From positions 86,144-150,143 of the forward strand of contig DEZI01000025.1 in the NCBI GenBank assembly GCA_002364755.1: a stretch of 64,000 bases of DNA, read 5' to 3'. This document shows, piece by piece, positions 19,430 through 30,141 of this stretch. The notes under the pieces were generated by a model. It ran no database searches. It was not told where the DNA came from and saw nothing but the letters and a program-made list of their open reading frames with translations. Positions within the stretch are counted from its first letter, which is position 1, and each line of letters opens with the position of its first letter. The DNA comes from Stenotrophomonas maltophilia. Its GTDB lineage: Bacteria > Pseudomonadota > Gammaproteobacteria > Xanthomonadales > Xanthomonadaceae. A program made the translations under genes and the position numbers.

Positions 19430-20353
19430 TTACGCTCCCACGCGCAGGTCGCGACGCGCATTGAGGTAGTCGGCGGCGGTAATCGCCTTGCCGCCCTCGC
19501 GCTGCAGGACGCGCAGGCGCAGCGCGCCCTGCCCGCAGGCAATGTCGATGCCTTCGCGGCCGGCAGCCAGCACCGTGCCCGGGGCCTGGCCGTGGGCCAG
19601 GTCCAGCGCCACCGCGCCATGGATGCGCACGCGCTCGCCGGCCAGTTGTGCCTCGGCGATCGGCCACGGGTTGAACGCACGCACGGTGCGCGCCAGTACC
19701 TGCGCGTCCTGTGCCCAGTCCAGCCTGGCTTCGGCCTTGTCCAGCTTGTGCGCGTAGGTCACGCCCTGTTCCGGCTGCGGCCGCGCGATCGGCTTGATGC
19801 CCGCGCGCAGCAGGCCCAGGCCATCGGACAGCACCTGCGCGCCCAGCGCGGCCAGCGCGTCATGCAGGTCGCCGCCGGTGGCGGTGTCGGCAATGGCCAG
19901 CTCCTGGTGCAGCAGCACCGGGCCGGTATCCAGACCCGCTTCCATCTGCATCAGGCACACGCCGGTGGTGGCATCGCCGGCCTGGATCGCGCGCTGGATC
20001 GGCGCGGCGCCGCGCCAGCGCGGCAGCAGCGAGGCGTGCACGTTCCAGCAGCCGTGGGTCGGGATGGTCAGCACCGCCCTGGGCAGGATCAGGCCATAGG
20101 CCACCACCACCATCAGGTCCGGCTGCAGATCCCGCAGCTGCTGCTGGGCGGCCGGGTCCTTCAGGGTTTCCGGCTGGTAGACCGGGATGCCACGGGCAAC
20201 CGCTTCGAGCTTGACCGGCGAGGGTGCCAGGCCACGGCCACGGCCGGCCGGGCGGTCCGGCTGGGTGTAGACGGCCACGACCTCATGATGGCGCGCGGCC
20301 GCGCGCAGCGACGACACCGCGAATTCCGGCGTACCGGCAAAGACAATCCTCAT
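19430..20353 (-). CDS. fmt: Methionyl-tRNA formyltransferase
   Basis: A 307-residue enzyme that formylates initiator Met-tRNA using 10-formyl-tetrahydrofolate. It starts with the typical MRIVFAGTPEFAVSSL. The catalytic triad is Asn104, His106 (NVHASLLPRWRGAAPI) and Asp142 (MEAGLDTGP). The C-terminal OB-fold domain ends in a basic segment. The ATG at 20353 matches the family N-terminus; upstream in-frame codons are non-homologous. It lies 121 bases after def and four bases before rsmB. Confidence 0.97.
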   Translation of the reverse strand: MRIVFAGTPEFAVSSLRAAARHHEVVAVYTQPDRPAGRGRGLAPSPVKLEAVARGIPVYQPETLKDPAAQQQLRDLQPDLMVVVAYGLILPRAVLTIPTHGCWNVHASLLPRWRGAAPIQRAIQAGDATTGVCLMQMEAGLDTGPVLLHQELAIADTATGGDLHDALAALGAQVLSDGLGLLRAGIKPIARPQPEQGVTYAHKLDKAEARLDWAQDAQVLARTVRAFNPWPIAEAQLAGERVRIHGAVALDLAHGQAPGTVLAAGREGIDIACGQGALRLRVLQREGGKAITAADYLNARRDLRVGA

Positions 20354-20474
20354 GGCTACCCCACTTGCAGGATGGATACGTGCAGAAAGAACGACGGCGC
20401 CGTCGGCCGGCGCCGTGCAGCCCGCGCGGGACGCGCAGGCAGGGGCCACCGCAAAGGGCGGCCCGCGATGGCGG

Positions 20475-20987
20475 TCAGGCCACGTGCTTGCGCTGCTTGG
20501 CCAGCTTCTTGCGGACCATTTCGCGCTTCAGCGGCGACAGGTAGTCGATGAACAGCTTGCCGTCCAGGTGGTCCATCTCGTGCTGCACGCACACCGCCAA
20601 CAGGCCGTCGGTGGTGAGCTCCTGCGGCTGCCCCTGGCGGTCCAGGAACTTCACCGTGATGGAGTCGGCGCGGGTCACGTCAGCGAAGATGCCGGGCACC
20701 GACAGGCAGCCTTCCTGGTACACCTGGCCCCCGTCCTTGGCGACGATCTCCGGGTTGATGAACACCCGCGGCTCGTTCTTCTCTTCGCTCACGTCGATGA
20801 CCATGAAGCGCTTGTGCACGTCCACCTGGCTGGCGGCCAGGCCGATGCCGGGAGCGTCGTACATGGTCTGGAACATGTCGTCGAGCAGGGTCTGGAAGGC
20901 CGGGGTGGTCACCTCGGCGGCGTCGATCAACGCAGCCTTTGTACGCAGGCGCGGATCGGGGAACTCAAGAATGGGGAGCAGGGCCAT
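20475..20987 (-). CDS. def: Peptide deformylase
   Basis: A 170-residue metalloenzyme that removes the formyl group from new proteins. It has all three family motifs: GIGLAASQ (residues 47-54), QEGCLSVPG with metal ligand Cys94, and HEMDHLDG with ligands His136 and His140 and catalytic Glu137. The start at 20987 gives MALLPILEFPDPRLR, the usual N-terminus. It is the first gene of the def-fmt-rsmB operon and is divergent from the LysM protein gene, with 128 bases between them that must hold both promoters. Confidence 0.97.
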   Translation of the reverse strand: MALLPILEFPDPRLRTKAALIDAAEVTTPAFQTLLDDMFQTMYDAPGIGLAASQVDVHKRFMVIDVSEEKNEPRVFINPEIVAKDGGQVYQEGCLSVPGIFADVTRADSITVKFLDRQGQPQELTTDGLLAVCVQHEMDHLDGKLFIDYLSPLKREMVRKKLAKQRKHVA

Positions 20988-21049
20988 GGCTGTTTCCGGG
21001 TTGGGGCCGGGGATACGCCGGCATACGTCGCAGATTCTATCTGCAACGC

Positions 21050-21080
21050 TTGCCTTGCGCCCCGGTTTCTGGACTATAGT
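21050..21080 (+). promoter_or_regulatory. Possible sigma-70 promoter of the LysM gene
   Basis: TTGCCT at 21050-21055 and TATAGT at 21075-21080 are -35 and -10 like hexamers 36 bases before the LysM gene start. The spacer is 19 bases, longer than ideal, so this is a weak prediction. Confidence 0.35.
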
Positions 21081-21115
21081 GCGCGAACCTGTTGGGGAAT
21101 CAGGGCTCCGCACCT

Positions 21116-22243
21116 ATGTTGCTTCGTTTTCGTACGGTCGTCGCTGCGGCGATGCTGACCGTGGCTGCCTATGCTACCGCCGTTGAAGTGAATGGCGGGC
21201 ACCCGGACACCTACGTGGTCCGCAAAGGGGACACGCTGTGGGACATTGCAGGCCGTTTTCTGCAGAAGCCCTGGCTGTGGCCGGAGATCTGGCAGGCCAA
21301 CCCGCAGATCGCCAACCCGCATCTCATCTACCCGGGTGACGTGCTCAGCCTGGCCTATCTGGACCGCGTGACGGCCCAGCCCGGCCCGCGCACGGAAGCC
21401 CCGGTGACCGGCGTGCCGCTCTCGGAGGTCGAACCCTTCCTGAAGCAGCTGAGCGTGGTCGACAGCATCGACCAGCTGCCCTATGTGGCCGGCCTGGAAG
21501 ACAACCGCCTGCGCGCCACCGGCGGCCAGACTGCGTATGTCCGCCTGGCCGATGCCCAGGTCGGCCAGCGCTGGGCCGTGGTCCGCCCAACCGTGCGCTA
21601 CGGCCAGCCCAAGCCCACCGAGGACCTGACCGCCAACGGCGACGTCACCCCGGGCAGCGGCAACCTGTGGAAGGCCTACAACGCGCCCAACCACCGCCGC
21701 GGCGTGCTGGGCTATGAACTGGCCCAGGTCGGCCTCGGCACCATCACCCAGGTGGCCGGCGGCAAGACCGAAGTCTCCACCCTGATGCTGGACGCCAACA
21801 GCAACGGCCGCGAAGTGCGCGCCGGTGACCGCCTGGTGCCCGTGGAAGCGCAGCCGTACGACCTGCAGTTCTTCCCGCATGTGCCCGCCGCCAGCCTGGA
21901 AGGCCTGGACGTGCGCGTGCTGGCCGTGGCCGACATGTTCAATGCCGGCGGCCCGCGCGACGTCATCGCCATCTCCGCCGGCCGCAGCCAGGGCGTGGAC
22001 AACGGCACGGTGTTCTCGTTGTGGCGCCAGGGCAGCCACGTCGCCCACCGCATGAAGTACCCGAACTCCTCGCGCATGGACGATTCGCCGTCCACCGGTG
22101 CGGGCCGGGTCAGCCTGCCGGACGAATACGCCGCCCACGCGATGGTGTTCCGCACCTTCGACAACGTCAGCTACGCGCTGGTGATGCAGGGCGTGAAGCC
22201 GGTGAACGTGGGTTACAGCGCCCAGCACCCGGACGCGAAGTAA
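21116..22243 (+). CDS. Exported LysM peptidoglycan-binding protein
   Basis: A 375-residue exported protein. Residues 1-25 form a signal peptide (MLLRFRTVVAAAMLTVAAYATA). A LysM domain follows at about residues 32-85 (DTYVVRKGDTLWDIAGRFLQ, then NPHLIYPGDVLSL), which binds the glycan chains of peptidoglycan. The remaining 290 residues have no motif I can name. Proteins of this kind, encoded between def and dprA, are conserved in gammaproteobacteria and may act in cell-wall maintenance. The ATG at 21116 is chosen because the signal peptide begins there. Two similar hairpins follow the gene. Confidence 0.88.
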   Translation: MLLRFRTVVAAAMLTVAAYATAVEVNGGHPDTYVVRKGDTLWDIAGRFLQKPWLWPEIWQANPQIANPHLIYPGDVLSLAYLDRVTAQPGPRTEAPVTGVPLSEVEPFLKQLSVVDSIDQLPYVAGLEDNRLRATGGQTAYVRLADAQVGQRWAVVRPTVRYGQPKPTEDLTANGDVTPGSGNLWKAYNAPNHRRGVLGYELAQVGLGTITQVAGGKTEVSTLMLDANSNGREVRAGDRLVPVEAQPYDLQFFPHVPAASLEGLDVRVLAVADMFNAGGPRDVIAISAGRSQGVDNGTVFSLWRQGSHVAHRMKYPNSSRMDDSPSTGAGRVSLPDEYAAHAMVFRTFDNVSYALVMQGVKPVNVGYSAQHPDAK

Positions 22244-22267
22244 GCGCACCTGTCTGAAAGCACCACG

Positions 22268-22291
22268 CGAAGGCGCCCGAGGGCGCCTTCG
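22268..22291. terminator. Hairpin after the LysM gene (copy 1)
   Basis: A GC-rich palindrome (CGAAGGCGCCC / GGGCGCCTTCG) followed by TCGTCT, 25 bases after the LysM stop. No long T-run follows, so termination is probable rather than certain. A near-identical copy lies at 22399-22422. Confidence 0.55.
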
Positions 22292-22333
22292 TCGTCTATG
22301 GCCGGCCCGCGGAAATCCCGCGCTGCGCGCGAT

Positions 22334-22356
22334 GGTCGACCAACGGTCGACTCTAC
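22334..22356. repeat. SMAG palindrome
   Basis: A GTAG-type hairpin in inverted orientation (GGTCGACCAACGGTCGACTC then TAC). It has the same core as the pair at 12934-13020 and lies between the two hairpins that follow the LysM gene. Confidence 0.8.
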
Positions 22357-22398
22357 CCGGCCGGCAGCCTCCCTGCGGGTTCCCCTGACAGCAGAACG

Positions 22399-22422
22399 CG
22401 AAGGCGCCTTAGGGCGCCTTCG
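22399..22422. terminator. Hairpin before dprA (copy 2)
   Basis: CGAAGGCGCC and GGCGCCTTCG pair around TTAG, followed by TCGTCTGTAG. It matches the hairpin at 22268-22291 including the downstream CGTCT. It may end transcription or be part of a duplicated terminator unit flanking the SMAG element. Confidence 0.5.
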
Positions 22423-22446
22423 TCGTCTGTAGCCGATAGTCGGGCG

Positions 22447-23580
22447 ATGCCCCGCCCCGACCCTGCCCTCGATACCCTCGCCCGCCTGGTCCTGGCCGGC
22501 GGACCGCTGGCGCCCCGCCGCGCCCTGCTGCTGGCCAGCGGCGACGCCTCCGCCGCGCTCGCCATGGGTGTGGCCGGCTGGCGCGCGCACGGCTGTTCCG
22601 TTGAACAATGCGCCGCCCTGCAGCAGCCCGATCCTGCGGCACTGGCCGCCACCCTGCGCTGGCTGCGGCACCCCGGCCAGCAGCTGCTGGGCTGCTGCGA
22701 TCCAGCCTTTCCGCCGTTGCTGCAGGACATCCCGCAGCCGCCGCTGGCATTGTTCGTGGCCGGCGACGCCAGCCTGGCCTGGCACCCGGCGGTGGCGGTG
22801 GTCGGCAGCCGCTCGCCGACCCCCACCGGGCGGGCGCTGGCGGCACGCTTCGCCGCATGCTTCGTCGAGGCCGGCCTGGCGGTGACCAGCGGGCTGGCCG
22901 CCGGCATCGATGCCGCCGCCCATGCCGCCGCACTGGATGCGGGCGGGCGCACGGTGGCGGTCATCGGCACCGGCCCGGACCAAGCCTATCCGCCCGGCAA
23001 TACCCGCCTGCAGGCCCGCATCGCCGCCGAAGGCGTCGTGCTGAGCGAGTACCCGCCGGGCACCCCGGCGCGGGCGGGGCAGTTCCCGGCGCGCAACCGG
23101 CTGGTGGCTGGCCTGGCCTTGGCCACGGTGGTCATCGAGGCGGCCCAGCGCTCCGGCGCGCTGATCACCGCCCGCCTGGCCGCCGAGGCCGGGCGCGAGG
23201 TCGGCGCGGTGCCCGGTTCGGTGCTGAACCCGCGCGCAGCCGGCTGCCATCGGCTGATCCGCGAGGGCGTGGCCCTGGTCGAACGGCCCGAAGATGTGCT
23301 GGAGCTGCTGGCCCCTGCCCTGCGCCAGCAACTGCCCGGCTTGCAAAGCCGCCTTGCCACCCCCACTGAACAGGCATCGCCGGCAGACCTGCCGGACCGG
23401 TGGGCGAACGACCCTGACTACCAGAGCTTGTGGCGGGCACTGGACCACAACCCAAGCGGTATGGATTCATTGATCGCGCGTTGTGGATTGACGGCGCCTG
23501 AGGTGTCCTCCATGCTGCTGGCCATGGAACTGGCGGGAATCGTGGTGTGCGTACACGGCCGCTACTGTCGAACTCCCTAG
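22447..23580 (+). CDS. dprA: DNA-processing protein DprA (Smf)
   Basis: A 377-residue protein that loads RecA on incoming single-stranded DNA in natural transformation. The Rossmann-like core carries VAVVGSRSPTPTGR, SGLAAGIDAAAH, VLSEYPPGTPARAGQFPARN and the VIEAAQRSGALITARLAAE block. An N-terminal helical region precedes it and a winged-helix (DML1-like) domain ends the protein (SLWRALDHNPSGMDSLIARC). The length is normal. It is followed 43 bases later by smg on the same strand. Confidence 0.95.
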   Translation: MPRPDPALDTLARLVLAGGPLAPRRALLLASGDASAALAMGVAGWRAHGCSVEQCAALQQPDPAALAATLRWLRHPGQQLLGCCDPAFPPLLQDIPQPPLALFVAGDASLAWHPAVAVVGSRSPTPTGRALAARFAACFVEAGLAVTSGLAAGIDAAAHAAALDAGGRTVAVIGTGPDQAYPPGNTRLQARIAAEGVVLSEYPPGTPARAGQFPARNRLVAGLALATVVIEAAQRSGALITARLAAEAGREVGAVPGSVLNPRAAGCHRLIREGVALVERPEDVLELLAPALRQQLPGLQSRLATPTEQASPADLPDRWANDPDYQSLWRALDHNPSGMDSLIARCGLTAPEVSSMLLAMELAGIVVCVHGRYCRTP

Positions 23581-23623
23581 TTTCTTCACCTCCACAGCGT
23601 CGCGCGACGCAGGCCGAGGGGCA

Positions 23624-24097
23624 ATGAAAGAGAGCATTCTTGACGTACTGTTGTACCTGTTTGAACACTATTTCAGCGAAGATGCGGACCTGATCCGTGA
23701 CCGCGACTCGCTGCAGAATGGCCTGATCCAGGCCGGTTTCAGCCCTACCGAGATCAACAAGGCCTTCGACTGGCTCGATGCGCTGGCTGCCCAGAGGCCG
23801 AGCGTGGCGCAGGCCCGGGTCGACGGCCCCGTGCGCATTTTCCACGGCCCCGAGCTGGACAAGCTGGACGTGGAATGCCGCGGTTTCCTGCTGTATCTGG
23901 AACAGCACGGCATCCTCGATGCCGACCAGCGCGAGCTGGTGCTGGACCGTGCCATGGCCCTGGACCAGGACGAACTGGACCTGGACGACCTGAAGTGGGT
24001 CGTGCTGATGGTCCTGTTCAACCAGCCCGGCGCCGAGGCGGCGTATGCCTGGATGGAAACGCAGATGTTCATGGACGAGCCAGAACCCCTTCACTGA
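23624..24097 (+). CDS. smg: Smg family protein (DUF494)
   Basis: A 157-residue cytosolic protein of the Smg/DUF494 family, with the typical start MKESILDVLLYLFEHYFSED and the acidic C-terminal part DELDLDDLKWVVLMVLFNQP. Its biochemical role is not established; its constant place after dprA and before topA in gammaproteobacteria suggests a link to DNA metabolism. A SD-like GAGGGG precedes the ATG. Confidence 0.92.
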   Translation: MKESILDVLLYLFEHYFSEDADLIRDRDSLQNGLIQAGFSPTEINKAFDWLDALAAQRPSVAQARVDGPVRIFHGPELDKLDVECRGFLLYLEQHGILDADQRELVLDRAMALDQDELDLDDLKWVVLMVLFNQPGAEAAYAWMETQMFMDEPEPLH

Positions 24098-24136
24098 CCG
24101 TACACTTAGGGACCAAGCGCGTTCAGGAGCGTCCCC

Positions 24137-24868
24137 GTGAGTGAGTGGTTTCACGCCCAAGGCAACCGCCAGCAAGGCCCGTTGCCGGCGGAGCAGTTGA
24201 TCGAGCTTTTCCGCAGCAACGAAATCACCCTGGACACTCTGGTCTGGCGCGACGGGCTGCCGCAATGGCAGCCCCTGCGCAGCGTGGTCGACGAACTGGG
24301 GCTGATCGTGCCGGCCGTCGATGCGCCGGCCAGCGCGCCGCCACCGCCGGTGGCCCCACAACCGCCCATCCTGCCGCCGGAAGCGCCTTACCACGCCAGC
24401 GCCAGCACCGCGTTGCCGCCGCCGAAGAAGGGCCTGTCCGGCTGCGCGCTGACCGCCATCATCGGCGGCGTCGCCCTGCTGGTCCTGGTACCGATCCTGG
24501 CCATCCTGGCCGCGATCGCCCTGCCCGCCTACAACGACTACGTGATCAAATCCAAGGTCGCCGGTGCGATTACCGCTCTGCAGCCGCTGAAGGAACAGGT
24601 CCAGCGCTTCGCCGATGACCAGGGCCGCTGCCCGGGCGCCAACGACGCCGGCTTCCCCGAAGCGGGCAGCTTCGCCAGCCAGGGGCTGTCAGCCGTGCAC
24701 ATCGGCCGCTTCAACAATGGCCATTGCGGTATCGAAGCCACCCTGGCCGTCCCCGGCAAGGCGATCGACGGCGACCTGCTGTGGCAGGAATACGACCGCG
24801 ACAGCGGCCGCTGGGAATGCACCGGCGAAAGCGACAACAAATACCTGCCCGTGCAGTGCCGCGGCTGA
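24137..24868 (+). CDS. GYF-domain protein fused to a pilin-like segment
   Basis: A 243-residue protein in three parts. Residues 1-60 are a GYF_2-like domain (EWFHAQGNRQQGPLPAEQL, then TLVWRDGLPQWQPL). A proline-rich linker follows (residues 65-100). The rest begins with a membrane helix that matches the mature N-terminus of type IV pilins (LAAIALPAYNDYVIKSKVAG) and ends in a small globular domain with paired Cys (GHCGIEA and WECTGES). The pilin-like helix has no prepilin peptidase site, so it is probably a simple anchor derived from a pilin. Translation starts at a GTG (24137) after AGGAG. The next gene has the same GYF domain. Confidence 0.75.
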   Translation: MSEWFHAQGNRQQGPLPAEQLIELFRSNEITLDTLVWRDGLPQWQPLRSVVDELGLIVPAVDAPASAPPPPVAPQPPILPPEAPYHASASTALPPPKKGLSGCALTAIIGGVALLVLVPILAILAAIALPAYNDYVIKSKVAGAITALQPLKEQVQRFADDQGRCPGANDAGFPEAGSFASQGLSAVHIGRFNNGHCGIEATLAVPGKAIDGDLLWQEYDRDSGRWECTGESDNKYLPVQCRG

Positions 24869-24923
24869 GCCGCTGGCCGTGCAGGCAGCCTGAAATCCAA
24901 GGATGACCCAACAGGGGAACGCA

Positions 24924-25853
24924 ATGACTGAGTGGTATTTCGCCGAAGGACAGCAACGCCAGGGACCGTTCCCGGTCACCGAGATCCGCCAGCGCTTCCA
25001 GCGCGGGCAGCTGACCCTGGACACACTGGTGTGGCGCGAGGGGATGGGCCAGTGGGCCGCCCTGCGCCAGGTCGTGGACGAGCTGGGCCTGCAGACCCTG
25101 GCCGAGGCCAGCGACAGCACCGCCGCAGGCGGCTTCGACCTGCGCGGCGACTATGCCGCCATCGACAACGGCACTGCCGCCCTGCCGGGCACGGGCGCAC
25201 TGAGCAGCTCACCCTACAGCGCCCCGGGCGCGGCCGGCGGCGACTACGCCCAGCCTGTCCAGGGCGGCGAGGTCGTCTATGCGGGCTTCTGGAAGCGGTT
25301 CGCCGCCTATCTGATCGACTACTTCATCCTGCTGATCCCCAGCTGGATCATCGGCATGGTCCTCGGTGTCGGCATCGGCGTCGGCATGGGCGCGGCAGGC
25401 GGTGGCGACACGGCCACGGGGCTGGTCGCGCAGCTGGTCAGCGGCCTGGCCGGCCTGTTCATTTCGCTGGCCTACTACGGCTGGTTCCATGCGTCCGCTG
25501 GCGGCGCCACGCCCGGCAAGATGGCCATCGGCATCAAGGTCGTGCGCGGCAACGGTGAGCGCCTGACCCTGGGGCGCAGCATCGGCCGCTACTTCGCCAC
25601 GATCCTGAGCAGCATCATCCTGTGCATCGGCTACCTGATGGCGGCGTTCACCGACCGCAAGCAGGCCCTGCATGACATGGTCTGCGACACCGTCGTGGTC
25701 GACCGCTGGGCCTTCACCGACCAGCCGCACCTGCAGCGGCGCGAGCTGGGCACGGTCACCGTGGTGATGCTGGTCATCGGCGGCCTGCTGGTCCTCGGCG
25801 GCCTGATCCTCGCCGTCGTCGCAGTGGGCGTGATCGCCAACATGGCCAGCTGA
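24924..25853 (+). CDS. GYF_2 and RDD domain membrane protein
   Basis: A 309-residue protein. The N-terminal GYF_2-like domain (EWYFAEGQQRQGPFPVTEI, then TLVWREGMGQWAALRQVVDE) is closely similar to that of the preceding gene. A Gly/Ala-rich linker leads to an RDD domain of three to four helices (about residues 120-265) with FWKRFAAYLIDYFILLIPSW, GGATPGKMAIGIKVV and DRKQALHDMVCDTVVV. A final helix (VVMLVIGGLLVLGGLILAVV) ends the protein. RDD proteins are thought to act in transport or stress, but the role is unknown. The ATG at 24924, preceded by AGGGGAA, is preferred to one at 24903. Confidence 0.82.
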   Translation: MTEWYFAEGQQRQGPFPVTEIRQRFQRGQLTLDTLVWREGMGQWAALRQVVDELGLQTLAEASDSTAAGGFDLRGDYAAIDNGTAALPGTGALSSSPYSAPGAAGGDYAQPVQGGEVVYAGFWKRFAAYLIDYFILLIPSWIIGMVLGVGIGVGMGAAGGGDTATGLVAQLVSGLAGLFISLAYYGWFHASAGGATPGKMAIGIKVVRGNGERLTLGRSIGRYFATILSSIILCIGYLMAAFTDRKQALHDMVCDTVVVDRWAFTDQPHLQRRELGTVTVVMLVIGGLLVLGGLILAVVAVGVIANMAS

Positions 25854-25941
25854 GCCTGGCCGACGGCGCCGGCAGGCGGCCGTCATCACGCTCCGCCCCT
25901 TGACAGGGGCCGTCCGGGCGTGATTCCTCTAATAAGGAAAC

Positions 25942-25976
25942 CTGAACGCCCGGCACACTACCGGGCGTTCAGTTTA
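25942..25976 (+). terminator. Intrinsic terminator after the GYF genes
   Basis: A 12-bp perfect stem (CTGAACGCCCGG / CCGGGCGTTCAG) with loop CACACTA, followed by TTTAT. It closes the dprA-smg-GYF transcription unit before topA. Confidence 0.85.
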
Positions 25977-26065
25977 TCGATTTGCCCGTGGCCGCTTCAC
26001 TAATGCGGCCGTTTGCTCCACCCTAGCGGCCCCTTCCCCCGGTCCGCCCACAGACCTTTCCCTAC

Positions 26066-28531
<2,466 letters not shown>

Positions 28532-28533
28532 AC

Positions 28534-28579
28534 CCACGCCATGCGTGGATGATCTGCCACGCCATGCGTGGATGATCTG
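28534..28579. repeat. Two tandem 23-bp copies of a SMAG-like hairpin
   Basis: The 23-base unit beginning CCACGCCATGCGTGGATGAT is repeated exactly at 28534-28556 and 28557-28579. Each copy holds the palindrome CCACGCCATGCGTGG. A further hairpin (GCGGACCAACGGTCCGC) follows at 28586-28602. They fill the gap between topA and tsaC and may serve as topA's terminator region. Confidence 0.8.
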
Positions 28580-28681
28580 CCGGGATGTGCGGACCAACGG
28601 TCCGCCCCATAACCGGTGCCCACCACCCGTTCTGCACGCCGCGGGGGGATAATGAAGCCCCACGTCGGGCCGGCCGTCCCC

Positions 28682-29242
28682 ATGAAAGAACTCACCCTTG
28701 ATACTGCTGTGGCCACGCTGCGCGCGGGGGGCGTGATCGCCTACCCGACCGAAGCTGTCTGGGGCCTGGGCTGCGACCCTGCCCATGAGGCGGCGGTGCA
28801 CATGGTCCTGCGCCTGAAGCAGCGCCCGGTCGAGAAGGGCATGATCCTGGTCGCCGCCGATCTGCCCCAGCTGGAAGGCTGGGTGCGCTTGGAGGCCCTG
28901 CCCGACGCCCGCCAGCGCGCGGTGCTGGCCAGCTGGCCCGGCGCCAACACCTGGATCCTGCCGGCCGGCCCCCGTGCGCGCCCGTGGGTGACCGGTGAAC
29001 ACAGCGGCATCGCCGTGCGCATCAGCGCCCACCCGCTGGTGGCGGCGCTGTGCCGCGCCTGGGGCGGTCCGCTGGTGTCCACCAGCGCCAACCTGGCCGG
29101 TGAACCGCCGGCGCGCAGCCGCGAAGAACTGGACCCGCGACTGCTGCGGCTGCTCGACGGCATCCTGGATGGCCAGACCGGCGGCCTGGCCCAGCCGACG
29201 CCCATCCGCGACGCGCTCAGCGGCAGCATCCTGCGCTCCTGA
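28682..29242 (+). CDS. tsaC: Threonylcarbamoyl-AMP synthase
   Basis: A 186-residue YrdC/Sua5-family enzyme that makes L-threonylcarbamoyladenylate from threonine, bicarbonate and ATP for the t6A modification of ANN-decoding tRNAs. It has the AYPTEAVWGLGCDP motif near the N-terminus, VRISAHPLV and the STSANLAGEPP block. The length equals that of short TsaC (RimN) proteins without the Sua5 C-terminal domain. The ATG at 28682 is chosen as the family start. Its place after topA is common in this family of bacteria. Confidence 0.93.
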   Translation: MKELTLDTAVATLRAGGVIAYPTEAVWGLGCDPAHEAAVHMVLRLKQRPVEKGMILVAADLPQLEGWVRLEALPDARQRAVLASWPGANTWILPAGPRARPWVTGEHSGIAVRISAHPLVAALCRAWGGPLVSTSANLAGEPPARSREELDPRLLRLLDGILDGQTGGLAQPTPIRDALSGSILRS

Positions 29243-29285
29243 TGCGCCGATTGCAGTGCCGCGGCAATTCGCGCAGGCTGCAGCC

Positions 29286-29993
29286 ATGAACCTGCTGCGC
29301 CCTGCCCTCTGCCTGGCTCTGTCGATGCCCGTGGTGGCCTTCGCTGCCGATGACGTGCGGGTCTACCGCTGCGTCGGCAGCAACGGCGCCGTTGCGCTGC
29401 AGGACAAGCCCTGCAGCAGCGGCCGCCAGGAAGTTCGCGACCTGCAGCGCCCGCGCGACCCGCCGCCGCATGCGGTCAGCACCGATACCCCGCTGCCGAC
29501 GCCCGCAGCGACGCCGGACATGGGCGTGCGCGAGGTCCGCCACGTCTACATCCAACCGCCGCAGCCGATGTACGAGTGCGTGCGCGACGACGGCAGCCGC
29601 TATACCAGCGACAACAACGAGGGGAATCCGCGCTGGGTGCCGGTATGGACCACGGTCTGGTACCGACCGGGCCCCCGCGGTGGGCCGCGCCCGCGTCCGC
29701 CAGGACCGGGCACGGGAGGCGGCGCCATCGGCATCGGGCCTCCTCCGGGGGCCGGCGGCATCCCGGTGCACCGGCCCCCGCTCGGCTACGGGGTCAACGT
29801 GCCCGGCGGCAACGTTCTGGTGCGCGACGCCTGCAGCCTGCTGCCGCCGCGCGAAGTCTGCTCGCGCCTGCGCGACCGTCGCTGGGAGCTGGACCGCCGC
29901 TACAACAGCGCGCTGCAGAGCGAACGCACCGCGATCAGCAACGAGCAGCGCGGCATCGACGCACGCCTGTCGCAGGACTGCAGCGGCGGCTGA
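29286..29993 (+). CDS. Exported DUF4124-like protein
   Basis: A 235-residue exported protein. A signal peptide (residues 1-21, ending AFA-A) is followed by a DUF4124-like domain (VRVYRCVGSNGAVALQDKPC), a small beta domain of unknown role. A second similar motif lies at YECVRDDGSRYTSDN. Then comes a Gly/Pro/Arg-rich low-complexity stretch (about 135-170), and a C-terminal part with four Cys residues (DACSLLPPREVCSRLRDRRW). It resembles its neighbour at 30142-30873, so the two are likely a duplicated pair. The function is unknown. Confidence 0.75.
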   Translation: MNLLRPALCLALSMPVVAFAADDVRVYRCVGSNGAVALQDKPCSSGRQEVRDLQRPRDPPPHAVSTDTPLPTPAATPDMGVREVRHVYIQPPQPMYECVRDDGSRYTSDNNEGNPRWVPVWTTVWYRPGPRGGPRPRPPGPGTGGGAIGIGPPPGAGGIPVHRPPLGYGVNVPGGNVLVRDACSLLPPREVCSRLRDRRWELDRRYNSALQSERTAISNEQRGIDARLSQDCSGG

Positions 29994-30006
29994 GCGCAGT
30001 TGCTTT

Positions 30007-30108
30007 GTAGATGCCCACCTTGGTGGGCACCGCTGTCTACCAGCGCCAACCAAGGTTGGCCTCCGCCGGGGCGTCAGCCACCGTGCGTGCCAACCAAGAT
30101 TGGCATCC
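30007..30108. repeat. Cluster of three SMAG-type hairpins
   Basis: GTAG with TGCCCACC / GGTGGGCA at 30007-30030, GCCAACC / GGTTGGC at 30045-30060, and TGCCAACC / GGTTGGCA-like at 30087-30105. The cluster separates the two DUF4124-like genes. Confidence 0.75.
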
Positions 30109-30141
30109 ATCAGGCGATGGCCGCTGCTGTAGGCTGCTGGC

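Noticed and set aside
28534..28579. CRISPR array
   Set aside because: The two repeats are directly adjacent without spacers and are palindromic SMAG units; no cas genes are present.
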